Assembly: GCA_022446985.1 (NCBI GenBank)
Contig: JAKVBD010000039.1
Span: forward strand, 1-47,643
Source: Lentisphaerales bacterium
Lineage (GTDB): Bacteria; Verrucomicrobiota; Lentisphaeria; Lentisphaerales; Lentisphaeraceae
Direction of reading: 5' to 3'
Length of the DNA: 47,643 nucleotides
Each line of letters opens with the position of its first letter. Within the stretch, counting starts at the first letter, position 1. The translations under genes were made by a program, and so were the position numbers. Below are positions 17,329 through 25,214 of this stretch, piece after piece. The notes beneath the pieces were generated by a model. The model was given only the letters and a program-made list of their open reading frames with translations. It was not told the origin of the DNA and made no database searches.

Positions 17329-20300
17329 TTATTTGGATTGAAAGATTTTACTGGTGACGATGAGCTTCACTAAGGTGTTAAGACCATCACCGTTTTTACG
17401 CAATTTTATGGCAATATTATTGACCTCACGGCGATCACTGAAACTCAAAGGACGACCGAGAGCAAAGGTCAGCATTTTATGTGTAAATGCTTTGGCAAAT
17501 TGATCCTGACGGTCTGTTAAAAGGTAACTCTTCAAACCTTCCATTCCGGCCAACTCCTGCTTATTAAAAAGAGTCGATGTCGCATCTACCGGCTTTTGCT
17601 TTACCTGAGTCCGGAAAGCGCCGATGGCATCGTAATTTTCAAAGGCAATTCCCCACGGATCAATTTTCATATGACAGGATCGACAGGCGGCATTATCGCG
17701 ATGATCTTCGATCTGCTCCTTCAATGTCATCTTAAGAATTTCCGGATCCGTCAAATCCACTTCAGGCACGTTCGGCGGCGGTGGTGGTGGCGGATCATGT
17801 AAAATATGTTCCAGCAACCAGACACCTCTTTTTAAAGGGTTCGACTCTTTGCCATTTGAATTCATCGTTGACACTATTGCACTTGTTAAAATACCTCCAC
17901 GATGATGCTCCGGAGTGATTCCAACTTTACGGAAATGCGGCCCATAAACATTTGGAATCTTATAATGCTTAGCCAGTCTCTCGTTGATCACTGCATAGTC
18001 CGAGTGAATAAAGTCCATGATGCTGCTATTCGAACTTAAAACTTCGTTAAAGTAAGCCTGTGGTTCCTGTAGCATAGCGCTTTCTAAATCCGCTTTGTAA
18101 GACTTGTGTTGCTCTTTATCTATACTGACACTTTCTATACCATCGAGCCCCAGCCACTGTGTCACAAAACTTTCAGCAAAGCGCTTACCTCGTGAATCGG
18201 CCAACATGCGTTTCACCTGCCCCAACAACACTTTGGGATCCTTAAGCTTTTGTTGATGAGCCAGCTTCAATAAAGTGAAGTCAGGAAGACTGGACCACAG
18301 GAAGAATGACAGACGATTGGCCAATTCAAGATCACTTATATTGCCTCCGGATTTCAACGATGCCATTTCTTTAGTCTGGATCAGATAAAGGAATTCCGGT
18401 GAGGCCATCACTGCAGCTAATACCTCAAGAATGGCATCTTCAAAATGCTCAAACTGCGGTCTGTAGTTATTAAATAAAAGAGCATATCTCTCTACTTCAG
18501 CAGTCGTTACCGGACGACGCCAACAGCGAATCATAAACTTTTTGAGGATCTCGCGGCTGTAACTTTCTTCATTGCCTTTATTATTACTCTCAATAAAAAT
18601 CTTTGTATGTGTTGCTGGTGGCCATTGCTCATAATAAGGGCCGCTGATTTCGATTTTCTCAATCAAGACCGCCAGCGGAGCTTTTCCTTTAACCGGGTCG
18701 GATACATTCGAGATATTTTTGATCGTCATGAGTTCATCGCGGCGCGGAAATGTTGTTTTGTTTTTGCGGAAAGGATTGCGACGAATTTCACTTAGAGGAA
18801 TATCAAAATGAATCATCTGCGACTTACCTGGCTGAGCCGTTACCGGAATGTCAGCTTGACTGACGACCTCCATAAAGTTGGCATTGTTACTGGTGTGGGC
18901 CCCAAAGAGAAGTCTTAGACCGGCAAATTCGTTTTCATTCATTGTGGTGCGGGACGCTTTTATACTGACCCGCATGGTGCCTTCATCCGGCAGGTGGTGA
19001 CGCAGATTTAAATTCATTTGCTGATTGGCGTTTAGCAATAAAGCAACTGGAGAAGATGACGCTTTATTAACTAAATCATCTGCCGTTCCCAGCTCTTCAT
19101 TTAAACCATCCGCCTTAACTGTGGCGACGACTCTCTCACCTTGGAGGAATTCAACAACTCCACCGGCAAAACGATCCTTAAAGCCGTCTCTTGGCCAAAC
19201 CCTCAAGTGATCTATCTGAACTTTCTTATCAAACGCCAGTTTGAACCAGCCATTCTTTTCGCCTTTGGTATGAGCAAAGTTAGTTAAATTGCCATCGACT
19301 AAAAGAGCCGCGGAGTAATGACCATGCTGCGAAGACTGAGTGGTTTGAGCTTTATGAGCAATGTTACGACCCGCGCTGTAAACTGCCACTTCACTTAAAT
19401 TTAAAGGAAAGCTTTTACTGCCGGTAATTTTTAGCCGGATACCATCTACTTTCATACGAGACAGGTTTTTGTGATGAATGGAGATGAATTTCGCCGGTGC
19501 AGAATTAGCCGGCCTAAAAGTTCCACCTGAGTAACGAATGGCATCACCGGTTTGAGTGTTCAATAAATGAGGCCTCTGGCGCGATTTTGCATAGTCTTTA
19601 TCTTTGCTGTTGAAGACATGCACTTTAGGTTTCTTAGTCTTCGTATCGATTTTTTTAATAAAATCTTCCATAATTTTGTGCATCGATATCTGATACTTCA
19701 CCGGCTCAGGCTGCTTGCCATTTACGGTAGCCTTTTTTAAAGCCTGTAAGCCAATCTCCCGGTATGTCTCAAACTGCATGGCTGACATTTTTAAATGTTC
19801 AGAGCTGTTTTTAAAGCCATCTTCAGATACAGTTTCGGTCACCAGGGTGTCGACAAAATCATAGGGCAAACCAAGAAGGTCCTGCAGGGCGTTATTGTAT
19901 TCATACCTGGCCATACGGCGAATTGAAGAATGGCCTTTCTCGTTACGGCGCACCTCTGAAGCTTTGCAGATTTCGGCCCCCAACCAGTCTACGATCTTGT
20001 TGCGTTCTTTATCAGCCAAATGGAAATCCGGCTCATCTTCTGGAGGCATCTCAGAATTACTTAAAACTTCATAAACTTCCAACCAGTGACTGACATCTTC
20101 GCCAGACAATAAATCGGGATTGAGGGCATCGATACGAAACTTAGCCTTGGCTTTTTTCGGACCGTGACAAGCCTGACATTTTTGCTTGAATAACGGACCG
20201 ATCACTTTATTAAAATCAGCTAAGTTGGCTTTAGGCACAAGCTTTGAAGTGCTCTTTGTCGCTGGTTTAGCTTTTAGTAAATCTGAATTCAAACGACCAA

Positions 20301-20418
20301 TACTTCTTGCCTTATTTAGAGGCGGCAAATCATTGGCAGTCATGTCGACCTGGACGACAAAGGCAATACTCAAAAATAGAGTAAGAATATATTTGGCAGA
20401 CTTATTCAATAGTATCAT
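17329..20418 (-). CDS. DUF1592-family protein with planctomycete-type cytochrome c domain
   Basis: A 1029-residue exported protein. After a signal peptide (LTLFLSIAFVVQVD) there is a cytochrome c domain with CQACH at residues 81-85 and a probable axial Met in SEMPPE. Then come DUF1587 (IRRMARYEYNNALQDLLGLP) and a discoidin-like insert at about residues 370-420 (ARNIAHKAQTTQSSQ, WFKLAFDKKVQIDHLRVW). DUF1595/DUF1592 (RCWRRPVTTAEVERY, SPEFLYLIQ, LANRLSFFLWSSLPD) and DUF1588 with a second CxxCH (CRSCHMKIDPWGIAFENYD) follow, then a C-terminal DUF1585 (FAKAFTHKMLTFALGRPLS). The seven-Pro run before NVPE is typical of DUF1588. Substrate unknown. AGGAA lies immediately before the ATG, closer than usual. 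It is the first gene of the operon and divergent from AraC gene 1. Confidence 0.92.
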   Translation of the reverse strand: MILLNKSAKYILTLFLSIAFVVQVDMTANDLPPLNKARSIGRLNSDLLKAKPATKSTSKLVPKANLADFNKVIGPLFKQKCQACHGPKKAKAKFRIDALNPDLLSGEDVSHWLEVYEVLSNSEMPPEDEPDFHLADKERNKIVDWLGAEICKASEVRRNEKGHSSIRRMARYEYNNALQDLLGLPYDFVDTLVTETVSEDGFKNSSEHLKMSAMQFETYREIGLQALKKATVNGKQPEPVKYQISMHKIMEDFIKKIDTKTKKPKVHVFNSKDKDYAKSRQRPHLLNTQTGDAIRYSGGTFRPANSAPAKFISIHHKNLSRMKVDGIRLKITGSKSFPLNLSEVAVYSAGRNIAHKAQTTQSSQHGHYSAALLVDGNLTNFAHTKGEKNGWFKLAFDKKVQIDHLRVWPRDGFKDRFAGGVVEFLQGERVVATVKADGLNEELGTADDLVNKASSSPVALLLNANQQMNLNLRHHLPDEGTMRVSIKASRTTMNENEFAGLRLLFGAHTSNNANFMEVVSQADIPVTAQPGKSQMIHFDIPLSEIRRNPFRKNKTTFPRRDELMTIKNISNVSDPVKGKAPLAVLIEKIEISGPYYEQWPPATHTKIFIESNNKGNEESYSREILKKFMIRCWRRPVTTAEVERYALLFNNYRPQFEHFEDAILEVLAAVMASPEFLYLIQTKEMASLKSGGNISDLELANRLSFFLWSSLPDFTLLKLAHQQKLKDPKVLLGQVKRMLADSRGKRFAESFVTQWLGLDGIESVSIDKEQHKSYKADLESAMLQEPQAYFNEVLSSNSSIMDFIHSDYAVINERLAKHYKIPNVYGPHFRKVGITPEHHRGGILTSAIVSTMNSNGKESNPLKRGVWLLEHILHDPPPPPPPNVPEVDLTDPEILKMTLKEQIEDHRDNAACRSCHMKIDPWGIAFENYDAIGAFRTQVKQKPVDATSTLFNKQELAGMEGLKSYLLTDRQDQFAKAFTHKMLTFALGRPLSFSDRREVNNIAIKLRKNGDGLNTLVKLIVTSKIFQSK

Positions 20419-20835
20419 TTCCTATAGCTAAGTAGTGTGAGCAGATCTTTATTGGAAGTTTCCTGTCCTGATGCCGATCAACACATAAATATCATATATG
20501 GAATTAAATATTGTACACAAAATCACCCAATTCAAATTTGCGACTCCAGTCAAAATCTATGAGTATAGATTTTTAAACCACCATAATAAGGGCTCTGTAT
20601 ATAGAGGCCACTAAAAACTGATGATGCGAAGACCAAAATATATAGATTTTTAGTTCCCTAAGATTGAGTTAGGCTCAAAATCAAGCCGGCCCCGAATAAG
20701 ATATGATGTTTTATTTAAAATAAGTTCAAACACAAAATATATAGATAATTTAACGAGGCTAAGTATTGAGTAAGAATAAAATCTTGTGATAATATAGAAA
20801 TAAATATACTTTCCCCGAAAACCATTGAGGCAATA
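20419..20835. promoter_or_regulatory. Divergent intergenic region with TATAGAT repeats between DUF1592 and AraC genes
   Basis: This A/T-rich region separates the minus-strand DUF1592 operon from the plus-strand AraC gene. It holds three copies of TATAGAT in near-identical context (TATAGATTTTTA) at 20564, 20641 and 20740, the first being the right arm of a perfect 9-bp inverted repeat (AAAATCTAT/ATAGATTTT, 20552-20560 and 20565-20573). These are plausible binding sites for the AraC-type regulator controlling both directions. A weak relative of the TGTCAT promoter motif (18-base spacer) lies at 20489-20519 on the minus strand. Confidence 0.5.
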
Positions 20836-22032
20836 ATGACGAGAGACAAACTTTTAAAATTGCGAGAGTTACTGACTTCTTTAAGGAGTGGTCAACAAAC
20901 GATAACCGATTTACAAGTCATTCAAAGTCCAGAGGGCAAAGCTCTCGCCGCCAATGTCATTGCCGCTCATGCCGCCAGGATTATTTATATTGAGTCCGGT
21001 CAACTTAACTGTGAAGTCAACAATCAGCCGGTAAGTATGGTAGAAAACAACATTCTGGTTATTGGCCAGCACTGTAAGTTTGACATGACTTCCTTAGTCG
21101 GTGTTGCCCATGAGTTCATCCTCTCACACCCCAGCGTCTGGTATATCTACCATAAAGATTCCGACTTTGAGCCGATTATACCCATAAAGTATGTTTCGAC
21201 CGATAGCGAAAAACAATTTATTGACATATGGCAGGCCTTAACTCTTTATTCTGAAAGACCGGCAGAATACAGCTTGATTAAAAATCAAAGTCTCTGCACC
21301 CTACTCTTCAATGAGATGTCCTACTACTTGACGCTACCGATAGAGAAGGAGAAGAAAAAAGACAAAGGAGAAGCAGAGTTTTTTGCAATTTTGAGTTACA
21401 TGGCTGAGAATATTCAGAAAGACTTAAACCGTTTGGAAATTTGCGATAAGTTTAGCATCAACTACAAAAAAATGTCCAGGCTGTTTATGCATTGGCAACG
21501 CTGCAACTTCAAACAAACTCTCATCCAATTGCGCCTCAATAAAGCACGTGGTTTATTAGTCACTTCCGATCGTAGTATTGCCGAAATTGCCAGTGCCACA
21601 GGATTTAATTCTCCGGACCACTTCATCTACTGCTTCAGGCAGATTTTTGGTATGAGTCCTTTTCAGCTCAATAAGAAAACCACTAAGCAACAGAATCAAA
21701 CAGCAAAGGCCAAAATGGCCCTCCACGAAATGGCCGAATTCAGTTTCTTAACAGAGTTTACTCCAGATGAAATACCAGACCTGGAACAAGATTCAACAAG
21801 AATAGGCGCACCCACCGTCTGTTACTTTGCCAATGAGAGTGGTGAAGTAAGACATCTCTATGAAATCTATGCCGGCAGCCGCGAAGTCTTCGTTGCTAAA
21901 ATCGACAATCATCGCCGCTACCGCTTCAATGTTACCGTCGGCACCGTCTTTAAGACTAAGAATGACGCAGGCGACTATTGCTCTACCTTCATCATCGCCG
22001 ACAAACTCTGCCAGGGTGTATTTAGTCTCTAG
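20836..22032 (+). CDS. AraC-family regulator 1 with C-terminal VHL-like domain
   Basis: A 398-residue regulator. Residues 1-170 form a cupin-like sensor region (ARIIYIESGQLNCEV, ENNILVIGQHCKF). Residues about 190-285 are the AraC double HTH (EICDKFSINYKKMSRLF; RSIAEIASATGFNSPDHFIY, CFRQIFGMSPFQL). A conserved linker follows (LHEMAEFSFLTEFTPDEIPD). Residues 324-398 form a small beta domain (PTVCYFANESGEVRHLYEI, RYRFNVTVGTVFKT, CQGVFSL) shared with the regulators at 23739 and 44543; in the 44543 copy this domain aligns convincingly with the VHL beta-domain. GAGG lies 5 bases before the ATG. Divergent placement next to the DUF1592/DUF1552 operon makes that operon its likely target. The inducer is unknown. 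Confidence 0.9.
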   Translation: MTRDKLLKLRELLTSLRSGQQTITDLQVIQSPEGKALAANVIAAHAARIIYIESGQLNCEVNNQPVSMVENNILVIGQHCKFDMTSLVGVAHEFILSHPSVWYIYHKDSDFEPIIPIKYVSTDSEKQFIDIWQALTLYSERPAEYSLIKNQSLCTLLFNEMSYYLTLPIEKEKKKDKGEAEFFAILSYMAENIQKDLNRLEICDKFSINYKKMSRLFMHWQRCNFKQTLIQLRLNKARGLLVTSDRSIAEIASATGFNSPDHFIYCFRQIFGMSPFQLNKKTTKQQNQTAKAKMALHEMAEFSFLTEFTPDEIPDLEQDSTRIGAPTVCYFANESGEVRHLYEIYAGSREVFVAKIDNHRRYRFNVTVGTVFKTKNDAGDYCSTFIIADKLCQGVFSL

Positions 22033-22109
22033 GCAAAGTGCGGTGAACCGCGCTTAAGCAAAAATTAATGCCCCCAAGGGCTCCTAGGCCACCGGAGGTT
22101 CTTTAAATA

Positions 22110-22151
22110 ATGGGCGACGCCCATGCCTGCTTAAGGAGCGCGCCCCTTAAG
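22110..22151. repeat. Two palindromes in the convergent gap after AraC gene 1
   Basis: ATGGGCGACGCCCAT (22110-22124) is a perfect palindrome with 7-bp arms around one base. CTTAAGGAGCGCGCCCCTTAAG (22130-22151, 22 bases in the window, given as two arms: CTTAAGG-A-GCGCGC / CCCCTTAAG) is palindromic apart from one mismatch. A short GCGGT/ACCGC hairpin at 22040-22051 follows the AraC stop. Together they may end both converging transcripts, though none has a clear T-run. Confidence 0.4.
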
Positions 22152-22212
22152 AATCTTGCACAGTACTCTTAGTTCAGGCTGGCAGCCCGCGATCCCAGGA
22201 ATTCCACCTAAA

Positions 22213-22254
22213 AAGCGAAGCGAACTACAAGCGAAGCGAACTACAAGCGAAGCG
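22213..22254. repeat. 16-bp tandem repeat, 2.6 copies
   Basis: AAGCGAAGCGAACTAC is present as two perfect copies (22213-22228, 22229-22244) and a partial third (22245-22254). It lies 10 bases past the stop of the FGE-like gene, in a spacer with no gene. It is G/A-rich and unlike the surrounding coding sequence. Confidence 0.75.
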
Positions 22255-22264
22255 GCCTGCTCTC

Positions 22265-23656
22265 CTACCTTTTCGGAATGGATTTTATTTCTTCGTCTGT
22301 CGGCCAGTACTTATGTAATTCCTCAAGAGGCGGAATTTCTTTTGATCTGACAATGCGGAATCCAACATGGAGAGAATCGGTCATCCACCAGACAGATTTA
22401 GGCAATTGCGGGTCGAGCTGTTTCCATTCTTTTGAAGAGATGAGTCTGCGCGCCGGCGTGACATCTGTACTATCATCCTGATAATTACCGCCTTTGACAA
22501 TGCGACCATAAATCTTTGTTGGCCATGGTGCTTCCATAGCAGGATTAAGGGCCGGATTTTTAAGTGGCAGCGCTATTGGATTATGAGAAGCGGATTTGGT
22601 GCCGAAGTCTTCACGATAACTGTCCAGGCACCACTCGGAGACATTTCCCAACATGTCGTGCAAACCAAATGGATTCGGCTTTTTAGTGCCTATTTCCTGG
22701 TAAATTTCATCGGTATTATCATAAAACCATTCATAATCGTTAAAGTCATTGATGTCATCGCCCCAATAGTACTTGGTCTTGGTTCCGGCACGACAAGCAT
22801 ATTCCCACTCAGCTTCCGTTGGCAGACGATAAAAGTGCCCGGTCTTCGCACTGAGCCACATACAATAAGCTTTAACGGCAAGCTGAGTCAGACAAATAGC
22901 CGGCCTTCTTTTCTTGCCCATACCAAAGCTCATATCGACATAAGGCGGAGTGGGATGACTAACAACACGCGATAAGTTCTCCCTAGGTTGGTTCTTCTTC
23001 TGAAACGTGCGAAACAGAAAGCCTTCGTATTCATCCCATGTCACTTCATACTTCCCCATCCAGAAAGGATCAAGCGATATTTTTCTTGCTGATTCTCGCG
23101 AGTCTTTTCCTTCGCGAACCAATGTACCACCCGGTATAGCCACCATAGAGTATATTAATTTAGAACCCGGAATAAGACTTTCATAGTTTTCAAACTTATC
23201 GACCTTATGGACCTGATCGACAAAGAGAGCCTTGTACAATTCAGTCGGTTTAATCGTACTGAATTTCGGCGGGCTGTACTTCAGCTTCACTCCTTCCGGC
23301 CAGTAAGCTCCTTCATCGATCCATTTTTTGATGACTTGCTTGGCGCTGTCCTCCAAAGGTCGAAAAGGGTCTGGAGGCATGATTTTTGATTCCTGACGAG
23401 TTCCTGGAGGCAATGTCGTTAGTAAGTACACAGGACTTGCTTGACCATTACCGACTGTTAAACCGGCCCCCCAAACATTACCGCCTTTTAACATACCTTT
23501 GAAAGTCGACATATTGAGGCCACCATTCTCTGCGGCATTACTATCTGAGTGACACTTTAAACAAGCACCTTCAAAAATCTTCTTAACTTCTGCAAAGTTT
23601 TTCTCTTTATCTCCATAGAGATTCACAGATAATAAAAACAATAATAAATATTTCAT
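22265..23656 (-). CDS. Cytochrome c domain fused to FGE-sulfatase/SUMF1-like domain
   Basis: A 463-residue exported protein (signal MKYLLLFLLSVNLYG). Residues 20-130 are a planctomycete-type cytochrome c domain (GACLKCHSD with C32, C35, H36; KIMPPDPFRPL with a possible axial Met). From about residue 165 to 455 is an FGE-sulfatase (SUMF1/EgtB/PvdO) domain: VAIPGGTLVREG, LDPFWMGKYEVTWDEYEGF, YRLPTEAEWEYACRAGT, NPFGLHDMLGNVSEWCLD, RIVKGGNYQDD, LHVGFRIVRS. True formylglycine-generating enzymes use a Cys pair near the C terminus; here the segment after KGGNYQDD has no Cys, so it is probably not an FGE. AGGA precedes the ATG by about 7 bases. The gene is upstream of no obvious partner and lies between AraC genes 1 and 2. 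Confidence 0.88.
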   Translation of the reverse strand: MKYLLLFLLSVNLYGDKEKNFAEVKKIFEGACLKCHSDSNAAENGGLNMSTFKGMLKGGNVWGAGLTVGNGQASPVYLLTTLPPGTRQESKIMPPDPFRPLEDSAKQVIKKWIDEGAYWPEGVKLKYSPPKFSTIKPTELYKALFVDQVHKVDKFENYESLIPGSKLIYSMVAIPGGTLVREGKDSRESARKISLDPFWMGKYEVTWDEYEGFLFRTFQKKNQPRENLSRVVSHPTPPYVDMSFGMGKKRRPAICLTQLAVKAYCMWLSAKTGHFYRLPTEAEWEYACRAGTKTKYYWGDDINDFNDYEWFYDNTDEIYQEIGTKKPNPFGLHDMLGNVSEWCLDSYREDFGTKSASHNPIALPLKNPALNPAMEAPWPTKIYGRIVKGGNYQDDSTDVTPARRLISSKEWKQLDPQLPKSVWWMTDSLHVGFRIVRSKEIPPLEELHKYWPTDEEIKSIPKR

Positions 23657-23738
23657 TCATGATCCTAATTTTTACATGAAGAAACGCAGATTAACTACAA
23701 GAGTGACTCTCGATTTTGTATTTTCGACTATTTTGAAA

Positions 23739-24968
23739 TTAAGCCGTAATTAAGGCCTGACAAAGCCTGTCCTCAATGAGAAACCATGAAAGGAAAGTAC
23801 CTGACTTATCTCTGAGGACAATGATGTCATTGACCATCATGTTATAGTGGCAGCGCTCATGAATAATAATCTCCTGCAGGTAAATCTCTTCATTGGTTTC
23901 CGGACAAAGATAATACAGGTCAACTTCGGCAGCTGTTTCATTAATGATGTAACAGACAGTAGGAACGGGGATAGCAGATAGCGGCAAGGTCTGCGGCAGA
24001 TTATCCCGCCTTTCAGGAATAAAACTATAATAGCGCAATTCGTGCAGTTCCTGTAACTCTTCATGGCTCTTCTCTTTGCCATTTAACAGTAAACGTGTCT
24101 GCTTTTTGGGAGATATCCCGAAATTCTGCTTAAAGGTATAAATAAAGTGATCATCTGAATTAAAACCACATTCAGCGGCCAGATCGGGAATACTGCAGTC
24201 TTGCTGAATTAAGAGTTTGCGAGATTTATTCAACCGCAGTAAGATCACCATCTGCTTGAAAGTCGCCTTCTGAGAAGTCCGGACAATTTCAGTCAATTCT
24301 TTAACCGGTAATTGAAACTTTTGACAAATAAAATGCAGATTAAGGTCTTCTGTTAGGTTTCTGGCTACGTAAGCCTGAATCTGGGCAAAACGGGCAAAGC
24401 TCTCTTTTCTTTCAATTTCCCCTTCTTGCCAATTAACCTCTAAAAACTGTTTTTCATAAAGCCCAAGTAAAATCTTAAGAAAGCTACGACCAAACTCACT
24501 CTCAAAACTGTCCACGGTCTCCTTCTTGAGTAAAACAGCCCACAAAGAATTAAAGTCTTCATAGCTCTGGTCAGTAAGCGGTACCATTAAGTTGCGTGAG
24601 AACTCACGGCGCCCTTCATACAAGCGGATCCACAAACTGTTAGCATTGTGAACAAATTCATAAACGACTGCTTCTTGATCAGCACCTTTAAGATTAAGTT
24701 TTTCATAATTCCCGGCAACCAGAGCCGAACCAGCCTTTAAAACATGCATGACAGAGTCAACTTCCAAATTAACCTGCCCGTTTAAAGCTATATAAAAGCG
24801 CGGAGAGTAACCGCGAAAGTTTAAAGATATTTCACTTCTGGCCTGTGCATTGATAATAGAAACCTCGGAACTTCCTAAAGCCTTAAACAGCTTTGGATAA
24901 ATATCACCAAAATCACTCACTATTGAGCTCACGGGTTCCTCTCTCGATAAATTTATTTTATTATGCAT
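23739..24968 (-). CDS. AraC-family regulator 2 with C-terminal VHL-like domain
   Basis: A 409-residue regulator. The N-terminal region is cupin-like (RFYIALNGQVNLEVDSV, AGSALVAGNYEKL). The AraC HTH pair spans about residues 205-300 (HFICQKFQLPVKELTEIV; CSIPDLAAECGFNSDDHF, FKQNFGISPKK). The linker LHELRYYSFIPERRD matches those of the other two AraC proteins. Residues 332-409 form the VHL-like domain (PTVCYIINETAAEVDLYYL, RCHYNMMVNDIIVLRDKSG), where VLRDKSGT resembles the LFRDAGT block of human VHL. I prefer the ATG at 24968; the frame extends to a TTG at 24998 but without a ribosome binding site. The start codon lies in a hairpin (24965-24990). The gene is divergent from the DUF6288-like gene at 25215, its likely target. 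Confidence 0.88.
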   Translation of the reverse strand: MHNKINLSREEPVSSIVSDFGDIYPKLFKALGSSEVSIINAQARSEISLNFRGYSPRFYIALNGQVNLEVDSVMHVLKAGSALVAGNYEKLNLKGADQEAVVYEFVHNANSLWIRLYEGRREFSRNLMVPLTDQSYEDFNSLWAVLLKKETVDSFESEFGRSFLKILLGLYEKQFLEVNWQEGEIERKESFARFAQIQAYVARNLTEDLNLHFICQKFQLPVKELTEIVRTSQKATFKQMVILLRLNKSRKLLIQQDCSIPDLAAECGFNSDDHFIYTFKQNFGISPKKQTRLLLNGKEKSHEELQELHELRYYSFIPERRDNLPQTLPLSAIPVPTVCYIINETAAEVDLYYLCPETNEEIYLQEIIIHERCHYNMMVNDIIVLRDKSGTFLSWFLIEDRLCQALITA

Positions 24969-24990
24969 TTTGAAATATACAGCAAAATGC
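24965..24990 (-). promoter_or_regulatory. Inverted repeat covering the AraC 2 start codon
   Basis: GCATTTTG (24965-24972) and CAAAATGC (24983-24990) are perfect 8-bp arms around a 10-base spacer. In the transcript the ATG of AraC gene 2 lies inside the downstream arm, so it could be sequestered; as DNA it could be an autoregulatory operator. Confidence 0.45.
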
Positions 24991-25085
24991 CTCGACAAAA
25001 GTATTCAGCGCAAAATTACCTCAACTTTTTTTCTATATTTTCATTACAGAGAATCAAAAATATCAACTATAAGACTCAATTACAC

Positions 25086-25212
25086 ATAATCCAGAAATCT
25101 CGGAATGACCCAAGAGGGCATTTCCGGGTCACTTGACTCCTCTTCTTTTTATCGATAGCTTCGCTCTATAAACAGCTCAAAATTGACAATAATTATTCTG
25201 ATTCTGGATTAT
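25086..25212. promoter_or_regulatory. Paired ATAATCCAGAA elements before the DUF6288-like gene
   Basis: ATAATCCAGAA (25086-25096) is repeated in inverted orientation as TTCTGGATTAT (25202-25212), the latter directly before the ATG at 25215. A weaker TGACCC/GGGTCA hairpin lies between them near 25105-25133. The pair could be half-sites for AraC regulator 2, with DNA looping; this is inference. Confidence 0.35.
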
Positions 25213-25214
25213 AT

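Noticed and set aside
25183..25212. TTGACA-N18-GATTAT as a sigma-70 promoter for the DUF6288-like gene
   Set aside because: The start site would fall after the ATG at 25215, and no later start keeps the signal peptide.
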